From Nitrosopumilus sp. Nsub (GTDB lineage Archaea; Thermoproteota; Nitrososphaeria; Nitrososphaerales; Nitrosopumilaceae), in NCBI RefSeq assembly GCF_001541925.1, contig NZ_LQMW01000026.1, forward strand, positions 1 through 52,337: a stretch of 52,337 bases of DNA, given 5' to 3'. Positions within the stretch are counted from its first letter, which is position 1, and each line of letters begins with the position of its first letter. Under the pieces are notes generated by a model, which ran no database searches, was not told where the DNA came from, and saw nothing but the letters and a program-made list of their open reading frames with translations. The position numbers and the translations under genes are program-made. Shown piece after piece: positions 12,313 through 20,099 of this stretch.

Positions 12313-12981
12313 GTGAATAGAAGAGAGGCATTACTAACATTAAAAGTAAATCAAAATTCATCACAAGAAGAAATTAAGGCATCATATAGAAAAATGGCAC
12401 TAGAATTACATCCAGATAAAAATAAAGAAAAAAATGAAGACTCGAAATTTAAAAAAATTACAGAGGCATATAATTTTCTAAAAAAGAATGAAAAAGACGA
12501 TTCATCATACCAAGAAGCAAAGAAAAGTTCTGGAAATCAAAGAGTAAAACCAAAACCACAGTGGGGAGCTCCAAATGATGGAGGAATACCAGAACAGGAT
12601 TGGAGCAAATACACAAGAGAGTTTGAAGAAGGTGATCCAACTTTTTGGAAAGAATATGAAAAAAAATTCTGGGAAGATTACAATGCAAAAGTTCGAGCAG
12701 ATGGTAAAAATGGAGAATATGAAAAAGCCAAAGAGCCTACAAAACAACCGGATCTTCAGGTAAGTATAGACAAATCATTGTGTATCGGATGTTGTAGTTG
12801 TGAAATTATTGCGCCAGAAGTATTTGAAATTAATAAACAAACTCAAACAAATCCTAAATCAAAAGTAATTAACCAAAAAGGAGCAGGAGTGAATAAAATA
12901 ATGAATGCAGCTGAAACATGTCCAACAAAAGCAATTAAAGTAGAGAATGTTATCACAAAAGAAAAATTGTTTCCGTATTAA
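12313..12981 (+). CDS. DnaJ-ferredoxin fusion protein
   Basis: 222 residues. The N-terminal J-domain (about 3-60) carries the HPD motif at residues 33-35, which stimulates Hsp70/DnaK. A linker rich in W, E and K (about 80-145) leads to a C-terminal ferredoxin domain with Cys157, 160 and 163 (CIGCCSC) and Cys203 (CPT), as for one [4Fe-4S] cluster. The fusion suggests chaperone-assisted folding or Fe-S handling linked to redox state. A DnaJ-Fer fusion shared by plants/green algae and Thaumarchaeota has been described, with a proposed transfer from a chloroplast lineage; this gene fits. The start is a GTG at 12313. Its end overlaps the convergent HIT gene by four bases. Confidence 0.9.
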   Translation: MNRREALLTLKVNQNSSQEEIKASYRKMALELHPDKNKEKNEDSKFKKITEAYNFLKKNEKDDSSYQEAKKSSGNQRVKPKPQWGAPNDGGIPEQDWSKYTREFEEGDPTFWKEYEKKFWEDYNAKVRADGKNGEYEKAKEPTKQPDLQVSIDKSLCIGCCSCEIIAPEVFEINKQTQTNPKSKVINQKGAGVNKIMNAAETCPTKAIKVENVITKEKLFPY

Positions 12982-13385
12982 ATTTTTAATAGATTATAAT
13001 ATTTTTCAATTTCAGAGTCAGGCAATTGTAAAGAAGAGTCAAACATACTGTGAATAGGCCCACCAGTATCAGAAGAATCTCTAGGAACTAAATGCACATG
13101 TAAATGAGGAATTTCTTGTCCAGCTTCTTTACCATTATGAATTGCAATTAAAGTTGAACCAGTTATCGAATCAACTTTAGACATCATAACATGAACTAGA
13201 GAAAATAAATCAGCGTTTTCATCTACAGTCATGTCCTGAATTTTTTCACAATGATTTTTAGGAATTACTAGAACATGTCCTTTAGTTAACGGAAAAGCAT
13301 CTAGAAAACAAATTGAATTAGTTGTTTCATGAAGAATTTTAGCAGGAATTGTCTTTGATATAATTTTACAAAAAATACAATCCAT
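12978..13385 (-). CDS. HIT-family nucleotide hydrolase/transferase
   Basis: Hint-like protein of 135 residues starting MDCIFCKIIS. The histidine triad HLHVHL lies at residues 94-99, with His96 or His98 as the nucleophile by analogy. The N-terminal CxxC is common in Hint proteins that bind zinc. Family members hydrolyse nucleoside phosphoramidates or dinucleoside polyphosphates. An upstream in-frame ATG (13394) is less likely because MDCIFCKI is the usual family start. Confidence 0.9.
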   Translation of the reverse strand: MDCIFCKIISKTIPAKILHETTNSICFLDAFPLTKGHVLVIPKNHCEKIQDMTVDENADLFSLVHVMMSKVDSITGSTLIAIHNGKEAGQEIPHLHVHLVPRDSSDTGGPIHSMFDSSLQLPDSEIEKYYNLLKI

Positions 13386-13422
13386 AATTATCAAATAAAT
13401 TTTTAAAATATCAAAGTATCTA

Positions 13423-13728
13423 TCAAGGTGTCACTATAGTAGCCCAAGCCAAATCCTTACCAAATTTTATTGTCGCTTTATCTCCTGTATTTAATTCACA
13501 ATTTTCAATGATTTTAGGTACAGCATCAATAGTTTCAACATAACAAGTACCATCATCATTACTCAAGATAACAACATCTTCAAAAACATCTTCTCGGATT
13601 AAATGCCAAAAGGGAAAAATCATCGTAGATAAAACAACTCCCGCTGCTAAAAAGGCACAACCAAAAACCAAACCTTGTTGTTGACTAGAACTTAAATTCA
13701 ATTTACCATGTGCCGCCGTCCCCACCAT
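13423..13728 (-). CDS. Small membrane protein, 101 aa
   Basis: One clear membrane helix at about residues 18-42 (GLVFGCAFLAAGVVLSTMIF). It is followed by a soluble beta-rich domain (DVVILSNDDGTCYVETIDA … GDKATIKFGKDLAWATIV) that resembles a small OB or SH3-like barrel facing one side of the membrane. Function unknown. The start overlaps the end of the upstream zinc-finger gene by 26 bases, so the two are probably translated from one mRNA. Confidence 0.7.
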   Translation of the reverse strand: MVGTAAHGKLNLSSSQQQGLVFGCAFLAAGVVLSTMIFPFWHLIREDVFEDVVILSNDDGTCYVETIDAVPKIIENCELNTGDKATIKFGKDLAWATIVTP

Positions 13729-13870
13729 TCATATCCATTTTTTTGGCAGGTACGTTTCCATGTGCTTTTTTCATATGTTTTTTTAATCTCTCAGGATCAT
13801 GAAGTTCAGTTCCACAAACATCACATTTTGTTTTAGTCTCATTTGACTTTTTACGATTAAACAGGCCCAT
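13703..13870 (-). CDS. Single C2H2 zinc-finger protein, 55 aa
   Basis: MGLFNRKKSN leads into CDVCGTELHDPERLKKHMKK with Cys16, Cys19, His32 and His37, a classical C2H2 spacing. The tail is Gly/Asn-rich (MNGGDGGTW). Such mini-zinc-finger proteins are common in ammonia-oxidising archaea; whether they bind DNA, RNA or protein is not known. The MGLFxxKK start is shared with the genes at 9811, 15870 and 39672. Overlaps the following membrane-protein gene. Confidence 0.7.
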   Translation of the reverse strand: MGLFNRKKSNETKTKCDVCGTELHDPERLKKHMKKAHGNVPAKKMDMNGGDGGTW

Positions 13871-13925
13871 AATATCACAAAGGTGAAGAAATACATTATA
13901 AAGGATACTGAATTTTTGTCAATTC

Positions 13926-15065
13926 ATGTCAGTAAAAAATATCACAGTATTAGGATCAGGGGTAATGGGTCATGGAATTGCTCAAGTTTCAGCAACTGCA
14001 GGATATAATGTAGTTTTGAGAGATATCAAACAAGAATTTTTAGACAAAGCAATGGGAAAAATCAAATGGAGTTTGGACAAACTTGTTTCAAAAGAAAAGA
14101 TTTCAAAAGAGGAAGGAGATGCAATTTTTGCAAGAATTACCCCAATCGTAGATTTGAACGAGGCAGTAAAAAATGCAGAATTGGTAATAGAAGTTGTTCC
14201 AGAGATTATGGATTTAAAAAAATCAGTTTATGCAGAATTAGATAAAGCAGCAGGACCTGAAGTAATTTTTGCATCAAACACAAGTACTTTGCCAATTACA
14301 GAAATTGCAAACACAACATCACGCCCTGAAAAATTTATAGGAATACATTTTTTCAACCCACCACAATTAATGAAATTAGTTGAAGTAATTCCTGGAGAAA
14401 AGACTGGAGAAGATATTACGGAACTAACTCAAGAATTTGTAAAATCAGTAAACAAACAAGCAGTTCTATGTAGAAAAGACGTTCCAGGATTTATCATCAA
14501 CAGATTATTTATTCCAATGGTACATGAAGCATGTTTTGCACAAGACAGAACAAATGCAACATTAGAAGAAATAGATTCTGCAGTTAAATTCAAGTTAGGA
14601 TTTCCTATGGGAATTTTTGAATTAGCTGATTTCACCGGAATGGATGTAATTCACAAAGCAACTACAGAAATGCATTTACGAGATAAAAAAGTAATCAATC
14701 CACATCCAACAGTTGAAAAAATGTTTGATAAAAAGAAACTGGGACAAAAATCAGGAGAAGGGTATTACAAATATTCCGATGACAAATATGAAAGAGTTAC
14801 ATTATCTGAAGAATTAGCAAAAAAATTTAATCCAATACAATTGGTTGCAAATATTGTTAACAATGCAGCTTGGTTAATTACTAATGGTGCAAGTGACATA
14901 GAAGAGATTGAAAAAGCAGCACAGTTAGGATTAGGATTAAGAAAACCTCTTTTTGAAACAGCAAAAGAAATTGGAATTAAAAACATTGTTGATGAATTAA
15001 ATAAACTAGCAGAAGAACATGGAGAATTTTACAAACCAGACCCACTGTTAATCTCTATGCAGTAA
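13926..15065 (+). CDS. 3-hydroxyacyl-CoA (probably 3-hydroxybutyryl-CoA) dehydrogenase
   Basis: 379 residues. The N-terminal Rossmann domain has VLGSGVMGHGIAQ (8-20) for NAD. Further family marks are ASNTSTLPIT, GIHFFNPPQLMKLVEVI with the catalytic histidine, and the helical 3HCDH domain beginning PGFIINRLFIPMVHEA. A second, C-terminal 3HCDH-type helical repeat follows (about 290-375). In ammonia-oxidising archaea this enzyme oxidises (S)-3-hydroxybutyryl-CoA to acetoacetyl-CoA near the end of the 3-hydroxypropionate/4-hydroxybutyrate carbon-fixation cycle. The alternative is fatty-acid beta-oxidation, less likely in an autotroph. It stands alone and overlaps the convergent gene by 11 bases. 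Confidence 0.92.
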   Translation: MSVKNITVLGSGVMGHGIAQVSATAGYNVVLRDIKQEFLDKAMGKIKWSLDKLVSKEKISKEEGDAIFARITPIVDLNEAVKNAELVIEVVPEIMDLKKSVYAELDKAAGPEVIFASNTSTLPITEIANTTSRPEKFIGIHFFNPPQLMKLVEVIPGEKTGEDITELTQEFVKSVNKQAVLCRKDVPGFIINRLFIPMVHEACFAQDRTNATLEEIDSAVKFKLGFPMGIFELADFTGMDVIHKATTEMHLRDKKVINPHPTVEKMFDKKKLGQKSGEGYYKYSDDKYERVTLSEELAKKFNPIQLVANIVNNAAWLITNGASDIEEIEKAAQLGLGLRKPLFETAKEIGIKNIVDELNKLAEEHGEFYKPDPLLISMQ

Positions 15066-15564
15066 TCAATTCTATTATTTTATCAACAGCTTCTTTTGCA
15101 GTATCAACCCCAATGATTTTAACATTTTTTCGATGATCAACATATCCATCAATGTATGGAGAAATTGCACTATCAAAACCACGTATTGCAACCATTGGTT
15201 TTTTACTCATATATGCAGCACATACTTCAGATAGAGTTCCAGAGCCACCACCAACGATTATCACACCATCTGCAGATAAAGCATTAAGAAAATCTCGTGT
15301 AAATCCCATCCCAGAAGGAATAACAATATCACAAAATTCATTTGCAAATTTAGGATCATCTTGAGGGATTATTCCCATTGTTAGACCATTTGCATCTTTA
15401 GCACCATGAGAACAAGCATTCATTATTCCACCCAAGCCTCCTGTGATCAACAAAGAATCAGATTTTGCAATCTCTTGTCCTATATCATATGCCACTTTTT
15501 CATGTTCAGGGGTGCACCCAATGGTATTATTTCCAATAACTAAGATCTGTTTTTTCTTTACCAT
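15055..15564 (-). CDS. LOG-like / TIGR00725-type nucleotide-binding protein
   Basis: 170 residues from the ATG at 15564 (MVKKKQILVIGNN). A Rossmann-type fold is shown by LLITGGLGGIMNACSHGAKD and the glycine loop GVIIVGGGSGTLSEV. This is the 'lysine decarboxylase-like'/LOG superfamily, whose studied members cleave nucleoside 5'-monophosphates or bind Mo cofactor. The exact activity is unknown. The frame is open upstream to 15630, but that part is unlike the family. Confidence 0.8.
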   Translation of the reverse strand: MVKKKQILVIGNNTIGCTPEHEKVAYDIGQEIAKSDSLLITGGLGGIMNACSHGAKDANGLTMGIIPQDDPKFANEFCDIVIPSGMGFTRDFLNALSADGVIIVGGGSGTLSEVCAAYMSKKPMVAIRGFDSAISPYIDGYVDHRKNVKIIGVDTAKEAVDKIIELITA

Positions 15565-15639
15565 GATAGATCTTTTTGAATCGGTTTGAAAAAGGTTATC
15601 AGAGAAAAGGATATTAGTGAAATTATTCATATATTTAAT

Positions 15640-15762
15640 ATGAAAACACGATCAATGCCTGTTTGTTTTAGTGAAAAACAATACAAAATGATTGAAGAAT
15701 TTGCCAAGAGAAATGGAATGTTAAATGCAAGTCAAGCTCTTGAAAAAATTCTTAACAAATAG
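15640..15762 (+). CDS. 40-aa ribbon-helix-helix-like protein
   Basis: MKTRSMPVCFSEKQYKMIEE has the RHH shape: a basic strand with alternating side chains and then helix 1. Helix 2 is LNASQALEKILNK. RHH proteins bind DNA as dimers. ATG 15640 to TAG 15760. The gene at 43563 has a related RHH at its N-terminus (RSITYRLSEKLITEL). Confidence 0.6.
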   Translation: MKTRSMPVCFSEKQYKMIEEFAKRNGMLNASQALEKILNK

Positions 15763-15869
15763 ATAGTTTTTCAAATTTTTAATTTATTTTATTTTTCAAT
15801 ACCAGTAGCAATAGGCTAATTCAGTTGTTTACATTTAATAATTAAATATTTTAAAATAAAATTAGAGAT

Positions 15870-16280
15870 ATGGGGTTATTTAGCAAAAAAGCAACTAATT
15901 GTACTATTTGTAATAAAGAATTAACACATAGACATAAGCCAAAAAGAGAATGGAATATCAAAGGTTCATTATGTGGTGATTGTCATTTTGAGAAATCCAA
16001 AGAATACTACGAAGGGAAAGTCAGACAGCCATGTGTCAAATGTGGAGTAACAGGAAAAATTACAGATTTATGGGAACCCAGATGGCAATGGGACATGGAA
16101 GGATTACTATGCAAAAACTGTTTTGATGAAAAAGAAAAAAGTCATGACCAAAAGAAAAATTTTTGTGCAGTATGTGAAACAAAAATGGGCCTAATTAGAC
16201 ACAATGCCAAAGGACATTGGAAAATAGATGGTCAATTATGTAGAAAATGCTGGGACAGTAAAAAAGCAGAGTTTGGATAA
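15870..16280 (+). CDS. Triple zinc-ribbon protein, 136 aa
   Basis: Three similar modules of about 40 residues, each with CxxC, a tryptophan-bearing strand and a second CxxC: CTICNKEL…LCGDCHF, CVKCGVTG…LCKNCFD and CAVCETKM…LCRKCWD. Each presumably binds one zinc. The W-(D/N/K)-(I/M)-(K/E/D)-G turn is repeated in each module, so they arose by internal duplication. Start MGLFSKKATN belongs to the MGLFxKK group. Function unknown. The next zinc-finger gene starts directly after the stop. Confidence 0.75.
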   Translation: MGLFSKKATNCTICNKELTHRHKPKREWNIKGSLCGDCHFEKSKEYYEGKVRQPCVKCGVTGKITDLWEPRWQWDMEGLLCKNCFDEKEKSHDQKKNFCAVCETKMGLIRHNAKGHWKIDGQLCRKCWDSKKAEFG

Positions 16281-16281
16281 A

Positions 16282-16479
16282 GTGAATTTTTTAAAAAAAC
16301 ACTCATGCAATAAATGTGACAAAAAATTTTCAAAAGAAGAAGAGTTAATGAATCATCAACAAATCATACACGGAAAAAATTTAGAATATGATTGCAAAGA
16401 ATGTAACAAGAATTTTTCAAATATGGAAGATATGAGAACTCATTTACAAAGAGAGCATAGTTACAAAAAAGATAGATAA
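16282..16479 (+). CDS. Two-finger C2H2 zinc-finger protein, 65 aa
   Basis: GTG start at 16282, one base after the TAA of the preceding zinc-ribbon gene. Two C2H2 fingers are seen: CNKCDKKFSKEEELMNHQQ…H and CKECNKNFSNMEDMRTHLQ…H, with phenylalanine and leucine or methionine at the usual core places. The fingers are close to eukaryotic classical fingers, so nucleic-acid binding is plausible. The longer open frame from 16228 overlaps the upstream gene and is not needed. Confidence 0.7.
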   Translation: MNFLKKHSCNKCDKKFSKEEELMNHQQIIHGKNLEYDCKECNKNFSNMEDMRTHLQREHSYKKDR

Positions 16480-16662
16480 CTAAATTGCTTTTACAGTTTT
16501 AACTACTGGAGGTCGAACTTTGGTAAAGACTCTGAATCCACAAATACATTTGATTTCAGGCAAACGAGATAATTCAGTATTTGAAACAATTGTTCCACAT
16601 CTTAAGCATGCATAATTTACTTCAAATGTCTCAACAGGAGTTTCTTCAATTTCTTCAGCCAT
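16480..16662 (-). CDS. rpoP: DNA-directed RNA polymerase subunit P (Rpb12-like)
   Basis: 60 residues from MAEEIEETPV. CLRCG at 19-23 and the RPPVVK tail are the hallmarks of archaeal RpoP, the small zinc-binding subunit that bridges Rpo3 and Rpo2. The second knuckle reads CICG (Cys39, Cys41), one residue shorter than the usual CPxCG. It lies downstream of tuf and rpsJ in the same direction, so it belongs to a translation/transcription operon. Confidence 0.85.
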   Translation of the reverse strand: MAEEIEETPVETFEVNYACLRCGTIVSNTELSRLPEIKCICGFRVFTKVRPPVVKTVKAI

Positions 16663-16701
16663 ATTTATCATCATTAATTTCTATAATTTAAGGATATCAA
16701 A

Positions 16702-17010
16702 TTAAGTCAAAGATAATTCAATATAGACATCATCAGGAATTTTTAGTCTCATTAGTTGTCTAATTGCTTTATCGTCTGCATTAATATTGATTATTCTTCT
16801 ATGCATTCGCATTTCCCATTTTTCATAAGTTTCAGTTCCGCTGCCACAAGGAGATTTTCTTGTAGCAACATGGAGTCTTTTAACAGGAAGTGGAGTTGGG
16901 CCTTTTACTTTAACACCGGTTTTTTTACCAATACCCAGAATCTCATTACAAACATCCCCTAATTTAGGGAGGCTTGTAGAAGTGAGTTTAACACGGGCGG
17001 TTTGTGTCAT
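16702..17010 (-). CDS. rpsJ: 30S ribosomal protein S10
   Basis: 102 residues of the archaeal/eukaryotic S10/uS10 type: ARVKLTSTSLPKLGDVCNEI, then GPTPLPVKRLHVATRKSPCG and HRRIININADDKAIRQLMRL. It forms part of the 30S head. The order tuf-rpsJ, with a gap of nine bases, is the conserved archaeal arrangement. Full length. Confidence 0.97.
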   Translation of the reverse strand: MTQTARVKLTSTSLPKLGDVCNEILGIGKKTGVKVKGPTPLPVKRLHVATRKSPCGSGTETYEKWEMRMHRRIININADDKAIRQLMRLKIPDDVYIELSLT

Positions 17011-17019
17011 AAAAAACGC

Positions 17020-18318
17020 CTATGGTTTGTACTCTTCAGTAATTTCCTTAACAATACCTGCTGCGATTGTTGCACCCATATCTCTGAGAGCAAATCTACC
17101 CATTTCTGGGAATTCATTGAATGTCTCAATACAGGTTGGTCTTACTGGTCTAATCTTAACAATTGCGGCATCACCAACTTTAAGGAATTTTGGATTCTCT
17201 TCTTCAACTGCACCAGTTGCGGGGTTAATTTTTTGAAGGAATTCAGTAACAGTTGCTGCAACTTGTGTAGTGTGTGCGTGCATAACTGGAGTATAACCAG
17301 GTGCAATTGCTGTTGGATGGTGAATTACAATAATTTGGGCTTTGAATTCTTTTGCTACATTTGGTGGGTTATCAGGTTCACCAAGAACATCTCCTCTCTT
17401 GATATCCTTCTTTTCAATACCTCTAAGGTTGAAACCAATGTTATCACCTGCTTCTGCAGATGGCATTTCAGTGTGGTGAGTTTCAATTGATTTGATTTCA
17501 CCTAATGCACCAGAAGGCATTACAATGATTTTTTGTCCTGCTTTCATAATACCAGTCTCAACTCTACCTACAGGTACAGTTCCGACACCAGTAATGGTAT
17601 AAACGTCTTGAATTGGAGTTCTTAATGGTTTACCAGTTGGTTTTTCTTCTACTGTCAAATCATCAAATGCTTCTAGTAGTGTTTTTCCGGAATACCATGG
17701 CATGTTCTCAGTTTTCTTAACTAAGTTATCACCTTTCCATCCAGAAACTGGAATGAATGGTACGTCGTCAATTTTGTAACCAACAGATCTTACTAATTTT
17801 TCACCTTTCTCTTTTGCTGCTTTAAAGGCGTCTTCTTTGTATTCAACTGCATCCATCTTATTGATTGCGACAATAATCTGTTTTACACCTAATGTTTTAA
17901 GCAAGAATGCGTGTTCTCTTGCTTGTCCACCAGCTGCAGTTGCAGTATCTGTTTCACCTTCTTTAGCTGAAAGTACTAAGACAGCGGCATCTGCTTCAGA
18001 AGCGCCAGTAATCATATTTTTAATGAAGTCCCTGTGACCAGGTGCATCAATTAAAGTAAAGAAGAATTTGCTTGACTCAAATTTTTGGAATGCTAAGTCG
18101 ATAGTAATTCCTCTTTCTCTTTCATCTTTTATGTTATCCATAACCCATGCATACTTGAAAGTATCACCTTTTCCGGTCTTCTCGGATTCGGCTCCGTGTG
18201 CTGCAATGGTTCTCTCATCTACAACTCCTAGATCCATTAAGAAATGACCCATAGTTGTGGATTTACCGTTATCAATATGACCTGTTACAATCATGTTTAA
18301 GTGTGGTTTATCTGCCAT
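17020..18318 (-). CDS. tuf: Translation elongation factor EF-1 alpha
   Basis: 432 residues. GTPase motifs are GHIDNGKST (13-21), DAPGHRDF (91-98) and NKMD (153-156). The beta-barrel domains 2 and 3 follow (TGVGTVPVGRVETG; HAHTTQVAATVTEF). It delivers aminoacyl-tRNA to the ribosome. First gene of tuf-rpsJ, probably continuing to rpoP. ATG at 18318 lies about 25 bases after a TATA-like box, which fits a leaderless or very short-leader mRNA. Confidence 0.97.
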   Translation of the reverse strand: MADKPHLNMIVTGHIDNGKSTTMGHFLMDLGVVDERTIAAHGAESEKTGKGDTFKYAWVMDNIKDERERGITIDLAFQKFESSKFFFTLIDAPGHRDFIKNMITGASEADAAVLVLSAKEGETDTATAAGGQAREHAFLLKTLGVKQIIVAINKMDAVEYKEDAFKAAKEKGEKLVRSVGYKIDDVPFIPVSGWKGDNLVKKTENMPWYSGKTLLEAFDDLTVEEKPTGKPLRTPIQDVYTITGVGTVPVGRVETGIMKAGQKIIVMPSGALGEIKSIETHHTEMPSAEAGDNIGFNLRGIEKKDIKRGDVLGEPDNPPNVAKEFKAQIIVIHHPTAIAPGYTPVMHAHTTQVAATVTEFLQKINPATGAVEEENPKFLKVGDAAIVKIRPVRPTCIETFNEFPEMGRFALRDMGATIAAGIVKEITEEYKP

Positions 18319-18339
18319 AACGAATTCGTTGTCGAGGGG

Positions 18340-18349
18340 ATATATTACT
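18340..18349 (-). promoter_or_regulatory. TATA-like promoter of tuf
   Basis: Minus strand AGTAATATAT followed by CCCC, 22-31 bases before the tuf ATG. The distance suggests that transcription starts at or just before the start codon. Confidence 0.4.
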
Positions 18350-18448
18350 GTAATGAATTTTTTTCAAAAAAAATTATTTTTTTTTGTAATATTTGGTTTT
18401 TGAGACTTTACTAAAAGCACATAAATCAAAGAAGAAAAAATCAGTATT

Positions 18449-19585
18449 ATGAAAATTACAGTTTCAGTTATCAAAGCAGATGTCGGAGGGATCGGAGGAC
18501 ATACAAAACCTAGTGACGGCCTAATCAAAGCAATTAGAGATACCGTTGAGAATTCAGGAGATTTACTAATAGATCATTACATTGGTTATTGTGGTGATGA
18601 CACTCATATTGTAATGTCACATACACATGGAACCAATAATGAAAAAATTCACAAATTAGCATGGGATGCATTCATGGCAGGTACAGAAGTTGCCAAGAAA
18701 GAAGGTCTCTATGGTGCAGGACAAGATCTACTAAGAGATTCATTTTCAGGAAATGTCAAAGGAATGGGTCCAGGTGTTGCAGAAATGGAATTTGAAGAAA
18801 GACCAAATGAAGCATTCACAGTTTTTGCAGCAGATAAAACTGAACCAGGTGCATTCAACTATCCAATCTATAGAATGTTCGTTGATACATTAAGCAATAC
18901 AGCATTAATTGTAAACAAAAGTCTTGCAAAGGGAGTTAAGTTTAACATCATGGATGTTGAAAAAGCACAAATTGCAGAATTACAATTATGGGAAGACAAA
19001 CCAACAATTGAAGCAGCATTAATGTATCCTGGAAGATATGTTGTTGATTCTGTTTACACTAGAGATGGAGAACCAATTTTAGATGCATCAACAGATAGAC
19101 TTCACAATATTGCAGGAACATATGTTGGAAAAGATGATCCAATTTGTTTAGTTAGAACACAGAAAAATTTCCCAGCAACAGAAGAAGTTGGAAGCATGTT
19201 TAACAATCCACACTACGTTGCAGGCAACACTAGAGGAAGTCACAACATGCCACTTATGCCAGTGAAATTAAATTCAGCTGCATCAATTAACTTCTGCATT
19301 CCAATTGTAGAGGCATTGGTATTCAGTATGCATAATGGAAAATTCACTGGACCATTTGATGGATTCTCAACTCCAGATTGGGACTACATTAGAGAAATTG
19401 CAACAAAGAAAGCAATGGCGATTAGAAGTCAAGGATTCATTCATCCAGCAACATTAGTTCCATCAGAATTAGAATATGCTGAAGGATATAGAGCAAGAAT
19501 GGATGTTCTTGAAAGTAAAATGAAACCAATGGAAGATGAACCAACAAATTCGGATAGAAAAGAAAATTACGAAGATCCAGATTAG
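18449..19585 (+). CDS. Fructose-1,6-bisphosphate aldolase/phosphatase (bifunctional)
   Basis: 378 residues. The N-terminus MKITVSVIKADVGGIGGHT and the following DHYIGYCGDDTHIVMSH are diagnostic of the archaeal bifunctional enzyme (class V FBPase). It condenses the triose phosphates and removes the 1-phosphate, driving gluconeogenesis in one direction. Mg-binding Asp residues (D11 and the DD of GYCGDDTH) are visible, and the AAMY-like segment EAALMYPGRYVVDSVYT is near the Schiff-base lysine region. Full length. In an autotroph it carries fixed carbon into sugars. Monocistronic. Confidence 0.95.
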   Translation: MKITVSVIKADVGGIGGHTKPSDGLIKAIRDTVENSGDLLIDHYIGYCGDDTHIVMSHTHGTNNEKIHKLAWDAFMAGTEVAKKEGLYGAGQDLLRDSFSGNVKGMGPGVAEMEFEERPNEAFTVFAADKTEPGAFNYPIYRMFVDTLSNTALIVNKSLAKGVKFNIMDVEKAQIAELQLWEDKPTIEAALMYPGRYVVDSVYTRDGEPILDASTDRLHNIAGTYVGKDDPICLVRTQKNFPATEEVGSMFNNPHYVAGNTRGSHNMPLMPVKLNSAASINFCIPIVEALVFSMHNGKFTGPFDGFSTPDWDYIREIATKKAMAIRSQGFIHPATLVPSELEYAEGYRARMDVLESKMKPMEDEPTNSDRKENYEDPD

Positions 19586-19651
19586 GGATCATTCTTAATT
19601 TTACAAAATTACGAAATAGTTAAATCAAAAAAAGGAGTAATCTATTAAGGG

Positions 19652-20062
19652 ATGAATGCCTTTCAGAGAATCTTTGATTGGAAAACATACATTTTCACAG
19701 TGTTAGCAGTAATTTCGTTTTCTAGTTTTGTTGCAGTATTATTTGGACAAACCATACCAGGTATAATTCTGACATTTTTCAAAGTGGCAGGAGAATATGT
19801 AATTCTAGGAACGGTCTTAATTTTTGCATTTTCATGGTTCTTACGTGTAAGACCACACAATCGTCCAAAAAGTTATAGAGTTGTTCCAATAGATGCATTA
19901 GGAGAACAAAGCGTTATTGCAGAAATTAGGACAGAATTCAAAACACACGATGTAGCATGGAGTTTCATGAAACAGTACAAGAAAACATACCCACTACACA
20001 ATTTTGCATTAGTTTCAGATGTTAAAGATTCAGAGAAACCAACAATTTTCAAATACATCTAA
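19652..20062 (+). CDS. Membrane protein, 136 aa, two TM helices
   Basis: Two hydrophobic segments, about residues 13-35 (TVLAVISFSSFVAVLFGQ) and 45-62 (YVILGTVLIFAFSWFL), then a basic turn RVRPHNRPKSYR and a soluble domain (EIRTEFKTHDVAWSFMKQYK … FALVSDVKDSEKPTIFKYI). The soluble part is probably cytoplasmic by the positive-inside rule. Family unknown. It is 37 bases upstream of the ligase gene, so co-transcription is possible. Confidence 0.7.
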   Translation: MNAFQRIFDWKTYIFTVLAVISFSSFVAVLFGQTIPGIILTFFKVAGEYVILGTVLIFAFSWFLRVRPHNRPKSYRVVPIDALGEQSVIAEIRTEFKTHDVAWSFMKQYKKTYPLHNFALVSDVKDSEKPTIFKYI

Positions 20063-20099
20063 ATTCAAACTTTTATTCAGGATCAGTTAGAAACAGATT

